The notes beneath the pieces were generated by a model that did not search any database, was not told where the DNA came from, and was given only the letters and a program-made list of their open reading frames with translations. A DNA stretch of 64,000 nt from assembly GCA_949128115.1 (NCBI GenBank), contig OX421966.1, positions 51,519,416 through 51,583,415 of the forward strand, written 5' to 3'. The translations under genes were made by a program, and so were the position numbers. The DNA is from Anaspis maculata (lineage: Eukaryota > Arthropoda > Insecta > Coleoptera > Scraptiidae). This document shows, in pieces, positions 54,345 through 64,000 of this stretch (the stretch's first letter is position 1; each line of letters starts with the position of its first letter).

Positions 54345-57300
54345 TGACAATATATTGTTTATTACCTAATACATGGAATAAGAATAATAAAATATAACGA
54401 TACGAATCTTAACTTAAATAAAATATTTCGTTCAAAACATCAGAATTTGGCAAAGCTCCCAAAATACTTGCTGCGTTGCCCTTTTGAATGCAAAGGCTGA
54501 TTTTTTGAGTTAGACAGGATCTGGCCCGGGGATCTCCAGATGTTAAAATGAGTTTAGATCCAACGTCAGTAATGAATTCTTTGGCTTCCTGACACCACGG
54601 CCCCATCGTCTCCACGGCAAAAGCTTTGAAATGGAAATTGCTTTTGATTTTGCTGTACTTCGAATGTTTACGTTTACAAGCAGATTCTGCTGCTGCTCCA
54701 GGATTTTTCGAAGTGGTTCGGAGGTGGGATGGTGCCAAAGTGTCAGCGCAGGTGACATCCCAAACTAATGAAGTCTTTTTGACCATGGGACAATTGTGAC
54801 ACCATCAGGGCGTTTCCCGTCATCTCTGCATAAGTCAGCTGGTTCCAGAGTACAAGGTATTTCGGCAGTACTCAAATCTCTTTTCAAAATATCGTTTAGA
54901 TGAGAATGACGTGAAAAGCGGCCAGCACTTCTTGAGCAGCTCAAGGGATTAATGCCGTTAGAATTGACAATTTCTCCACAGCTACATTTGAATTGGTGGC
55001 ATATAAACGAAGACCTAGGCAAATCCTTGAACAATTGTCGTCCAACATTGTCCCGATATTAGTAGAGGGGATGCATTGTAACCATGCACCAGATTCACGC
55101 TCCTGTAAAATCTTCAATTCTGGCAGATTCATCTCATTATCGAAAACAAGCTCAGTGTCTACAATCTTGTTGATGGCTATGGAGTCCCAAAGTTTTTGAA
55201 CTGAAGGTACTGATGCTCGTACTCCATCAAATTTATCATTCCACGAATTTTCACCTTCTGGTAAGTGGCGAATAGTTATCTCATAAACTGGTACTGAGAG
55301 TATGGTGGAGACGAGATCTCTACAGCCGTAGCAGGAAGTGATGCAATATGGAAAGGATAGATCAGAGATTTTCCTTATTCCAATACCTTCGAACTTGATC
55401 GGCAAGCTTGCTTGGGTCCATTGTTTATAATTGAGAGAAATGTTAAGTAAACTCTCTAAAGCAGTTTTCAGGTGGAGGTCTATCTCGTTAAGAACAGGTG
55501 AAATTTCAAATCCTGGGACCGTTCGGAGCGTATTTAACAGTTTTGAAACCCAAATGCAGTTTTTTAGTAGGACAAAAGCTACATGAGAAGGAAGTGGATT
55601 TAGACGATCCATCAAAACCTTCAAAGATGTAAGGCGACTTTCGAAACCTTTTGCAAATCCTTCAGGATAGAGGTGATCCGAGTAAATTCAAATTTTCTGC
55701 TGAAGTGGTACGAATGCCGGGAAGTAAATTTTGAAATTCTTCTTCAACTGCTGTGTCACTGTGGCCAGATATGAAGAAAAGTTCACATTTCGAAGGATTC
55801 ACCTCTAAACCATTTTTTTTTTAATCTTCAATTAAAGTTTTCACATCTTCAAGAATAACATCCGCTGACCCTCCAAGCGTGCCGTCATCAAGATGGAATA
55901 GGTTTAATTCAAGAAGACATCTTCATTACAATAGGATGAAGAGAAACACTAAAGGCTAAAGGTCCAGTGGGATCGCCTTGTTGAACACCTGCTTGGGATA
56001 ATGAAGATTTATTGCCGAACATTAGCAGAGATGGATGTGCAAAACTTTGCCACGTGTACGGGTATATTCGTGGAAATTTCGACTGAATCTCTTGTAATAA
56101 AGAGTCCCTCTCGACAGCGTTAAAAGCATTCTTGTAATCAATTTTCAAAATTACCTTTCCAGAATTTCGATTATTTTCAATGAAAGTCCTTGTGGCGTGG
56201 ATAGTGGTTTCACTTCCGCGTTTAGTTCCAAAACCAAGCTTATAGGCCGAACATTCATCTGCTTTAAGTTGACAACAAATTTTTGAAGTGAGTCTTCGAA
56301 GAGTACAACCAATTGCAATGGGCCTTATACCTCCATCCTTTTTCGTAAGGGCACATAAAGAAGCACCGAAAAAGAACTGACATATATCTTGATTCACATT
56401 TCCAGAAACTATCAAATTCATCAAGTTTGTCAATTTTTTGAGCAAATCTACCCCAGCAGGACCTGCCCATTTGGAATGTAAATCCTTCAGGTGTTGAGCA
56501 GAAAGACCATCCATACCCGATGACGTTCCAGGAACAAATGAGAAAACTTTCTGTAAAACATCTTCTGGATCAATAATAAGTTGATGGTCTAAGTCATTTG
56601 GTGGTTCAGGAAACAAAAGTCCACGGGAAGGTGGCGGATGTTTGTCGCGAAGAAGTCGATAGGTTTCATCTGATGAGTTTGCGAGGGAGTTATTACTCTG
56701 TAATAGTTTGAGAGCTCCTCTAATATCAAAGACGGACACTTTTGTTACCACCCTAGTAGAAAGTGTCACTGGATTCTTCTTTCTTCTCAGAATAGAAGGA
56801 GGAGAATTGGAAGAAATAGTTTGTTTCACAAGACAAGTTGAGGATGTCTTCTCTTTCGACTGAGGTACTCTAAGATTATCGTAAGCAAAAGTGAGAATTT
56901 TTTTCCAAGCATTCTGATCATTTCTTGATGAGCATTCGCTTATAACAGTAGTTTGTTTTCCCGCAGCAATTGGACGGGCTCCTCTGGGTATTCGCTTTAA
57001 AATAGGAAAGCTAGACTCTAATGAAGACAGGTATCTTGCAAAATTTTTGATATCAGTAACCTCATCAGCCTTTTAGTTGTTTGTACTGCGATGGATTTTT
57101 AACCCTCTTTCTATTGAATCATCAACAACTGACTGGTTCTTGGAGCATTTCTCAGATTTTCCAATGTGGATTTTCATACCTCGATGAGATTTGGAAAGCT
57201 TGCCGCAGCAGCCACATGAAAAAAGATCATTGGTAACATCAAGGTCGGGGATCGGTGTAGTGAATTCAGAATTTGTGACAGGTTGTGATGATGGGCCACT

Positions 57301-57561
57301 TGAAACTTTGGGAAATTTTCCACGTGTTGAAGAAATACCAGATATTGTTTCTTTTGTAGCTATCTTCGGGCACGTCGTGGATGAAGTGCAATTAATATTC
57401 TGATTTTCGTTGTCCGAGTTGTCGTTACTGTCAGAGCTGTCATATTTATAACTGGGGCGAAAATATCTTCCTAGAATGGTCCTTGTTCGGATTACCCCTG
57501 TAGAAGTTGAAGCTGTTACTGCATTTTGTTTCATAAAAATCTCGGTTTCATTAATTTTCAC
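54345..57561 (-). pseudogene. Decayed LINE: zinc finger, reverse transcriptase, restriction-like endonuclease
   Basis: One minus-strand coding region broken into pieces. 57561-57073 has a CCHC finger (C116, C119, H132, C139 of that piece). After a single in-frame TAA, the frame continues to 55909 with RT motifs (SGMDGLSAQHLKDL, GIRPIAIGCTLRRL, KIDYKNAFNAVERD, GVQQGDPTGPLAFS). A frameshift near 55913 precedes the catalytic HLDDG, and a stop lies in an A-run near 55830. After a further frameshift near 55675, 55624-54941 covers the thumb region. Then come a CSCGE...C...H finger (54987-54890) and, across a frameshift in an A-run near 54778, a PD...D-type endonuclease (KRPDGV, then VWDVTCADT). This domain order is that of restriction-like-endonuclease LINEs (R2-related). 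A minus-strand AATAAA lies at about 54357-54362. No longer functional. Confidence 0.85.
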
Positions 57562-57607
57562 AGAGGACAGTGATTCAAATGTGGAAACTTCTTTCTTCTT
57601 CCCTTGT

Positions 57608-58326
57608 CAATTCAAGACCACAATCAATAAAATCGGGTTATCTGCTGAAGAGCTATTGCGAGTTGAAGCGAAGCCTACTTTCCGTTTTTTACATTTCCGC
57701 ATAATTGATCCAGGGTATCTTGCCCGTCAATCCTCCATATGCTCATTTCTCAACCGATTTCCCTCAAATTTGGTATCAATGGCTAGCCAGTTGGACAGGC
57801 TACCTTTTTCATATTACAAAATGACAGACCTGTCAAAATCCAAGATGGCGGAAACAATTGAAAATAGAATTTCTCTTGTCGTCATTGCTTTTTAATAACA
57901 ATAATCGGAAATTCAAAACCAATAATTATTATGAAGGAATAGACCTTCCTCGGCAATTCAAGACAGCAACCAATCAAATCGGTTCATCTGATGAGGAGCT
58001 ACGGCCAGTTGAAGCGAAGCCTACTTTCCGTTTTTCTATTCCAACAAGAACGAATAAGACTCATTTTCAATAGTTTTAGCCATCTTGAATTTTGTCATGT
58101 TGGCCATTTTCTTATATGAAAATGGCAGCTTGTCCAATTGGCTAGCCATTGAAACCAAATTTGAAAAAACCGGTTGAAAAATGAGCCAATGGCGGATTGG
58201 CGGACAGGATACCTAAATTTGGATCAATTATGCGGAAATGGAAAAAACGGAAAGTAGGCTTCGCTTCAACTCGCAATAGCTCCTCAGCCGATGACCCGAT
58301 TTTAATGGTTGTGGTCTTGAATTGAC
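57608..58326. repeat. Inverted repeat with GAAGCGAAGCCTACTTTCCG core and a third direct copy
   Basis: 57608-57850 pairs with 58080-58326 (TCAATTCAAGACCACAA against TTGTGGTCTTGAATTGA, and GAAGCGAAGCCTACTTTCCG against its complement at 58249-58268). A third copy, in direct orientation, spans about 57950-58035 with the same core at 58012-58031. This structure probably formed the core of the TIR unit before the LINEs arrived. Frames here (57476-57895, 57858-58073, 58142-58384) are repeat shadows. Confidence 0.75.
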
Positions 58327-58584
58327 AAAAAAGATCTATTCCTTTGTAATACATTATTGGTTTTGACTTTCTGGTAACTTTCAATAAAAAGCAACGAGAA
58401 CAATTGAAGGCCTATTTTCAATTGTTTCTGCCATTATGAATTTTGCATGTCGGCCATTTTGAAATACGGACATCATAGCCTATTTGATTGGCTAGTCAAT
58501 GCTGAAAAGTTCGATTAAATCGATGGCAAAATAGAATTTTAGAAGAAAAAATTCCGAGCACGGTTTTTTATGGCCCACCCGGTA

Positions 58585-61522
58585 TGTTGGTGGTGGATAT
58601 GAAATAAATGAATATTCCAAAAAGTTTGCACATTCCCATCATTTATTTTCTAAAAATTGCATTTTACTCTGATGGATGGGTCAACTGATGATGTGGGACG
58701 GGGCTGGTATAGTTTCTGAATGACTTTTTAACAAAATCCCAAGAGACTATGCCGGTTACTTCGTGGAACTCCTGTATTTGGTACTCACTTATTTTTGGAA
58801 ACAACTTGTGTACTTGTATATTTTGTACTACGCCACTGATGGGAACTTTTCACATAACAACTATTTTCATCTTTACGTAATAATGCCATCGATATTTTTG
58901 TCATTAAGCCACGAACGTTGAAAATCGTGATGACTCCATCCCCTATAAGCTCCTGGTTCAAAAAGCTAATCCGAACGCTTTACGTGGCAAAGTTTGAAAC
59001 AATCCTTTTTTAATGATTTCAATTCTATCCCCCTTTGCACCCTCACCTTTCCCCGCGCCGCCATCCCACATCAGCAGCGCGCACCAATCGAGTCCACTGC
59101 CCAGGGTTTCGGGACAACAATGACCCGTTTCCGCCGTCCGCGTCCATTTATATGAAAATGAGCGAAATGAGATGGAGCTCTGGCGATACAATTATTATTC
59201 CGGTGTTAATTATTCACGCAAACTTGTAATTTTCCTATGCACACCACCGTATTATGCCATGTTGTTGTAGTATATCGCTGCGGGGAAACGTGTGTATCGA
59301 GCCGCGCTATGCGTTATAGGACCCAGGGCTCACCCTTTTTGAATAATTCCGTTCTGGGGTTGATCATCCGATCCGATCCGGCATCCAGCGGGGGGTCGAA
59401 TGAAAAGCGAGGCAAGAGGGGTGGATTAAAATGCATCCATCCATCCATCCATCCATCCCCTATATGTGTGCCACACAGTTCTGCGCTGGCATAGCAACAG
59501 CAATGCTTGATCTCTCTGATGCGCTGTCGTGTTATCAAGGTGGTGTGGTGGTGGTGGTGGAATGGAATGGGACGACTGTTTGCCGTATCCCAAATTGTCC
59601 TTTGTTCGCGCGGGGCTGATGATGATGATGGCATAACTGGAAATGCAACTCGGCGACCCTCTCTCCGAAGCTTTCAGGGCTTAAATGATTGATTGCATGG
59701 AAGTTAATGACAGTGACGGGTCCGGTAAAAGAGAGACAAGGACTTTTATTTGGCCGCGTGTACTTAGCATTTCGAATTCAAACCGAATCCTTCCGATTTA
59801 AAAAATCCCAGCGTTCGATATTTCAATCGTGCTGGAATTTCTCGGATGGATGGGGGAGGGAACAGGGAAAGCGAGATTTGTCAAGAGTTGCATCGCAAAT
59901 TGAATGCTTAGCAGCCCTAACGAGGGGTCGGGAAGCGGAAAAATCCGAGATTGCAAGGGTGGTTTTCCTAATAAGGACACGACCGTGTACGCAGGGCTCC
60001 AACAAGAATCATTTCCTTCAGAAAACTCCTGCGTGACGCTTTGCATAATTCTGAAGGATCATTTGAAAAATGGGGTACCTACTTTGGATACACCTTCCGA
60101 GCACACTCCACTGAATAACTTCACGAGTGGCGCAGAGGGCTTCAATCTCTCCATACGACTATACCCAAGCACAAATATTGTGATGATTTTTATTAAGCAT
60201 CTTAATGAATCCTGTCACTTGTCTTCATCAGTGCTCGTCTGTTCTTTTAATTGAAGAGACCGTCTCAGTTTCAGATTTTGTAGCAGTGGTCTTGTTGATA
60301 TTGAGTCGGTTCCCGAGCTGGGCATTTTGCCATTCCGTTTCGTAATATGGCTCGGCACGGCACCCGTCTGAAATTTCATTCGATAATTTGAATGGCCTCT
60401 ATCAATTAGTAGATACCAGGTACCCACAGTTGATTCGGCAAAAAATGTGCATCATATGGTTTTTTGTTCGTCCATCAGCTGCTCCCCATGGATTTAATTC
60501 GCGCAGACAATTCTGAAGCTGAGTTATAGGGGAAAGAGTGGTACTTTGATACAGTTTCAAATTTTTCGATAAAGTTGGATGTGACGATGGTCAGCTAGCA
60601 TGTTACCAGCAAGAGTCCATCAGTCCAGCGACATCTTTTAGCAGTTTTAGCAACATGCTGATAATGTGCTCCCTCCTCCCTGTCTCAACGTGCCTCATTA
60701 TAAGTACATAGAGGGATCCCAGAATGGCTGTTGAAAAAATGATACCAGAGACTCCCCATTTGATGTGAAGACCTCCTGATGTCCAATTTGTTTTCCAAAA
60801 TTTGGCTGCATCAAGGAGATATGACATCTCAATTCAAAGCTCAACTTCTTTAAGAGCCAGGTAATTTAAAAATACAAAATTTGTAGCCAAAAGTATGAAC
60901 CTGCGAATTTTCAAGCAATTTTTTAAACGAAATAACTTTGGCTCCAAATATTTTGTGAGAAAATCACTCTGACTTATCGCACAGTGCCAGTGCCAGTGCA
61001 GTGCAGTGGTCTGAAATGAGACTAACCGCGCGAAAATTCGGAAACTTCCAGACTAAATAGCTCATTATTTATTTAGCGTATGGCATACATGCTACAGACA
61101 ATAGGTATCATAATAGTAATATAAGTACTTGATATAACGGGTATATAATAAATAAATAAACAAATAAATAAATAAATAAAAATAGTTCATCAAACTCCGA
61201 TGTCCCAAGTTTTTAATCCAAGTCACTGTATCTGGGGAAAGGGTGTGAAAGTCGGAGAGATTTCCAAAGCATGCCCTTCGTTCGCATTCTTGAACAATGT
61301 GCACGAAAGTAGCAAAAACGGAGGAACATTTGGAAATGAGACTTTGAACCATTGTTATTATTTTAATCAGTTACTCAAATGTTCAATAAAACCTGAATCA
61401 AGGAATCACTTGAAGTTTCTGATTTTTTGAGAATTTTTTAAAAACATAAAATCAAGCGAAAGCAATTGCTTATTCTTTATTCATAAGGCCCAATAACTCC
61501 CGATTCCTGGTGAAAATGTAAT
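58585..61522. other. Interval without recognised genes; microsatellites
   Basis: About 2.9 kb of mostly single-copy looking DNA. Microsatellites are (CATC)n at 59433-59458, (TGG)n near 59540-59560, GATGATGATGATGG near 59617-59630, and (AAAT)n at 61148-61183. Frames of 60-116 codons overlap on both strands (for example 59689-60036, 59314-59634, 59904-60254) without domains. 59030-59330 is richer in G+C than the surroundings. It could be intronic or intergenic host sequence. Confidence 0.45.
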
Positions 61523-61911
61523 CGAGCAAAAACAGGTCGATTTTTATATCGAGGGGGACATCTAAAATACACATTGACGAATTTTTCTGTCTTCCGCCCC
61601 CTCGCCCCCACTCATCCCAACTTTGAAATTTCAAATGACACTATCTATTTTGCGATACATCAAATTGAACAGAATCAAATTCTCTTTCTGAAAAAATATT
61701 TACATAGTTTTTATCCCCACCCCTCTTCCTCCTGAAGTTCTCTGAGTGTCCAATTTAATATTCTTGACCCCTCAGTTCTCTTCGGTATAGTCAACGTCAT
61801 CCTACACAGCATCGAAAGAGAAAATTTTCTATGAAAAAAGTGTCACCCAAATTCACCCCTTCGCCCCCCCCCCCCCACCATGCCTTGAAAATCTAAAATG
61901 ACAATAACGTA

Positions 61912-62444
61912 GCGTCCGAAAGTTTTGGGAAATTGTTTAAAGCTGATAACTTTTTCTGAATAGCCTTCATTTTTTAACTTAATACTGCAAAAATTAACAT
62001 CATGTACATATAACAATAACAAATTCATATTCAACATATTGATACTGGACCATTATCTTCGATGGATTTCAATTTTCTTCTGCCATGTTCCATAATTCTA
62101 CAGGATTAATTTCTCCAATGCGAAATTCTCTTCATTTGCAGCTCCCCATCCTTTGTCGTAAACTATCCTGCTCAATACTTACCAAAAATCTTATATTGGT
62201 CGAACTTGCGGTACATTGGAAGACAGGAGCTCAAAGAAATTAATCCTGTAGTTGTCCAGAGAATGATCGAACATGGCAGAAGAAAACTGAGAGCCATCAA
62301 AGGTGATGGCCCATCTTTAATATGTTGAATATGAATTTAGTATTGTTATAGATTATGTTAGTTTTCGCAATATTAAGTTACAAAATTAAAACTATCCAAA
62401 AAAAGTTATTAGCTTTTAAAAAAATTCCCAAAAGTTTCGGACCA
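61912..62444 (+). mobile_element. Palindromic Tc1/mariner-like derivative, TA target
   Basis: Outer ends GCGTCCGAAAGTTTTGGGAA and TTCCCAAAAGTTTCGGACCA are inverted repeats flanked by TA (61910-61911 and 62445-62446). Symmetry continues inward: CAACATATTGATACTGGACC and AATTTTCTTCTGCCATGTTC on the left mirror GAACATGGCAGAAGAAAACT and CAACATATTAAAG-type sequence on the right. Both arms therefore derive from the transposase 3' end plus TIR. The insertion interrupts the G-rich foldback copy, whose sequence resumes directly after it. Confidence 0.8.
62188..62328 (+). pseudogene. C-terminal tail of a Tc1/mariner-like transposase
   Basis: A plus-strand reading ends NPVVVQRMIEHGRRKLRAIK, then GDGPSLIC and a TGA at 62326-62328, preceded by YWSNLRYIGRQELKEI. 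The pattern (tryptophan, then a helix, then I-x-x-x-x-x-R-x(2,3)-A-I-K-x-x-G-G/D) is the C terminus of Tc1/mariner transposases. Only about 47 codons remain and there are no catalytic residues. A mirrored partial copy lies in the left arm (about 62035-62120, minus strand). Confidence 0.55.
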
Positions 62445-62500
62445 TACATTATCTACTTTGTGATACATCAAATTGAAGGAAATTGAAATTTCGAAGAATG

Positions 62501-63010
62501 AACAATGGGTAGGCATTTCTGAGGGAAATACTAAAAAAATTCATCATCAAAATACAGAGTGAAACAAGGTGTGAAATGTACTTACAAAAATTATCGAACA
62601 TCTTTGAAATCACTAGAATCACTAGGAAAGAAAGATAAAGTTTTGGAAAAATATTGCAAAAATCTGTGTTCAGAATGTGATATGGGGGTGGAGCTCCGAA
62701 AAAAAATTACTAAAGTTCATGAAACTCCGAAAAACAGATGGGCATTCTTGAATAAATATTGTAAAAATTCATTTTTAAAATAGAGGATGTAAAGGGTGAA
62801 ACGTCGAAAAAATGAGTGAATTATAGCGGAGCTGAATATTGCCTCGTTGAATAAATCAATTGGATAAATAAGAAATCAATCAATGAATATAATGTGTATG
62901 TTCAGAATTAGGGGACAACAGGGGTTGATTGTCTAAGAAATGGAAGAAATAATGAAACTCCCGGAATGAGTAGACAACCGGTAGGCATTCTCACGAAAAA
63001 TATTGGAAAG
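62501..63010. repeat. Diverged tandem repeat, about 3 units of 230-240 bp
   Basis: GGTAGGCATTTCTGAGGGAA (62508), GATGGGCATTCTTGAATAAA (62738) and CGGTAGGCATTCTCACGAAA (62980) each start a similar block: AAATA-T, then AAAAATTCAT or GAATCCAACATC, then AAAATAGAG or AGAATAGGGAATGA. Preceding AATGAAACTCC-GAA strings also recur (62717, 62952). The 74-codon lysine-rich frame at 62559-62783 spans one unit and has no known domain. Confidence 0.55.
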
Positions 63011-64000
63011 AATCCAACATCAGAATAGGGAATGAGATAGAAAGGGGAATTAAAAAAAAAAACAATCAGAATCTTCAAAGATCTCTATGAAATTATTTTT
63101 TGGTCAAGTTTTAGCCGTTTTCCCTGGCGGAAAAACCACCCCCGAGACTAGGAACAGAGAGTGGTATGCCCCGTTCCCTTCTGGTCATACGTGACTATAA
63201 TAGAAGTTCAAAACAAGCAAATGTTTTTCGCTTTGCTGCAATTTTACAACATGTACAGTGTTCAACAAAAAACATCCTAGCGAAAAAGATTGCAATTATT
63301 TGCAGGATTTTTTTTTCAAATTTGGAAGCTGAGACATTGATGAATATTGTGTGTGAATTGTGTTGAAAGCTTTCACGAGTTCTATAGTTCTTCCTATAGT
63401 TCTCAATGGGGGTAATAGAAATATAGTGACTAGCTGTAATATTGATGATGACATGCATGAGTAAGGTTAACATGAATTATCAAATAACCCTGGTTCACAT
63501 CATATACTTCTTTGTCTTATCTAACGAGGCGCCATTCAGCTATAAGTGCGATTTATAACTCGATTTCAAATTTAGTCGCAATTTTATTCGCAATTTTAGT
63601 CGGATCGATCGTAGGCATGTTCATCTTGTCAATTTACAACTCGATCGCAACGATCGCATCTGTCGGAGGCAAGGAATGATGGAGGAAGATAACCTAGGGA
63701 CTTTGGGAAAAATTTGCCTGTCATTGTCACTGTGTCACTCAACTGTAAGCCTGTCAAGTCACAACCTTTGAGGTTATTATCAATAATTGTTAGTTATTGC
63801 CAGTTGCATTTTTGACGAAGAAAACTGAGGGGCCCCAGAAAATACCCTAACAAGAGAGACTAGACTAGACTAGTCAAGAGGGCTATACCGTGTTTATTTT
63901 TACTAATCTTGATACGATATTGATTTTCATTGTTCTTTTGTATGGATCGGATCGCAAGTGTTAGATATTGGCTCAGACCATATTGGTCAACTTCTTAAAA
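63011..64000. other. Right edge of the window, no gene seen
   Basis: Contains short frames without domains (63166-63366 plus, 63195-63473 minus). Between 63545 and 63660 the strings CGATTTATAACTCGAT, ATCGATCG, TTTACAACTCGATCGCAACG and GGATCGGATCG (63944-63954) recur, as might the end of a further TIR element running past the window edge. TCAATTTTAGTCGCAATTTT-type repeats occur nearby. Not resolved. Confidence 0.35.

Larger units (their letters stand above)
53516..58582. mobile_element. TA-flanked TIR unit carrying LINE sequences
   Basis: Ends CCGGGTGGGCCATAAAAAAC and GTTTTTTATGGCCCACCCGG are perfect. Symmetry continues for about 88 bp (53516-53603 and 58495-58582) with a few changes, and TA flanks both sides (53514-53515 and 58583-58584). 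A TA target and long TIR suggest a Tc1/mariner-mobilised non-autonomous element. Inside are a jockey-like LINE fragment, the RT/endonuclease LINE and a second inverted repeat at 57608-58326. Whether the LINEs inserted later or were carried as cargo cannot be decided here; later insertion is simpler. Confidence 0.8.
61523..62500. repeat. G-rich foldback family, left-arm copy split by a Tc1/mariner-like insertion
   Basis: CGAGCAAAAACAGGTCGATT, CGAGGGGGACATCTAAAAT, CCCCCTCGCCCCCACTCATC and TCTCTGAGTGTCCAATTTAA follow the order of the copy at 46828-47250. After about 61911 the family sequence is interrupted and resumes at about 62447 (CATTATCTACTTTGTGATAC, ATCAAATTGAAGGAAATTGA). It includes a run of 14 C at 61865-61878. 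Confidence 0.75.

Noticed and set aside
59314..59634. Histidine-rich frame near the CATC and TGG repeats
   Set aside because: Composition is caused by microsatellites. No domain is present.
63540..63960. Clustered GATCG/CGATC strings near the right edge, possible TIR element
   Set aside because: Pairs are short and do not line up into a consistent inverted repeat within the window. The element, if any, continues beyond the edge.

Overview
This window looks like gene-poor nuclear DNA from a eukaryote, most likely an arthropod and probably an insect. It is AT-rich. I recognise no bacterial operons, no tRNA or rRNA genes, and no complete host protein-coding gene. Almost every coding signal belongs to a transposable element: one complete Ty3/gypsy-type LTR retrotransposon, two 5'-truncated non-LTR retrotransposons, one decayed zinc-finger/RT/restriction-like-endonuclease retrotransposon, and remnants of PIF/Harbinger, Tc1/mariner and THAP-containing transposons. 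Species is not determined. Calls rest on motifs and repeat structure read by eye; no database search was possible.

Layout. 548-7256 is an LTR retrotransposon on the minus strand, with two 962-bp LTRs that read as identical, one open 1514-codon Gag-Pol frame and a CATG target duplication. 8244-15242 is a stack of inverted-repeat elements. Its outermost unit (9884-15242) has TTA target duplications and encloses further terminal-inverted-repeat (TIR) elements, hairpin MITEs, a stray LINE tail and a palindrome. 16986-24899 holds a hairpin MITE, a TTA-flanked Harbinger element with two transposase N-terminal remnants, and two large palindromes (20192-21787 and 23165-24899). 24938-27581 is a 5'-truncated LINE flanked by a 566-bp direct duplication. 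28835-39473 holds MITEs, an insertion whose empty site is also present in the window, a 2.1-kb palindrome, a THAP fragment and a Harbinger deletion derivative. 40287-43325 is a 3-kb palindrome. 44342-46220 is a TIR element with repeated subterminal motifs. 46828-48648 and 61523-62500 carry copies of one G-rich foldback family. 50690-51060 is a dead Tc1 transposase. 53516-58582 is a TA-flanked TIR unit that contains the dead RT/endonuclease LINE and a jockey-like LINE fragment. 62500-63010 is a diverged tandem array.

How it fits together. Only the LTR retrotransposon looks capable of having moved recently. The rest reads as successive insertions of non-autonomous elements into one another. The dominant motif is the long inverted repeat: at least seven palindromes of 0.6-3 kb in 64 kb, several sharing a CAGGGTG signature. 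Transcripts through these would fold into long hairpins. The most unusual single structures are the 566-bp duplication around the LINE, palindromes whose symmetry runs about 170 bp past an internal CAGGGTG motif, the nested TTA-flanked stack, and the RT/endonuclease gene inside a TA-flanked TIR unit.
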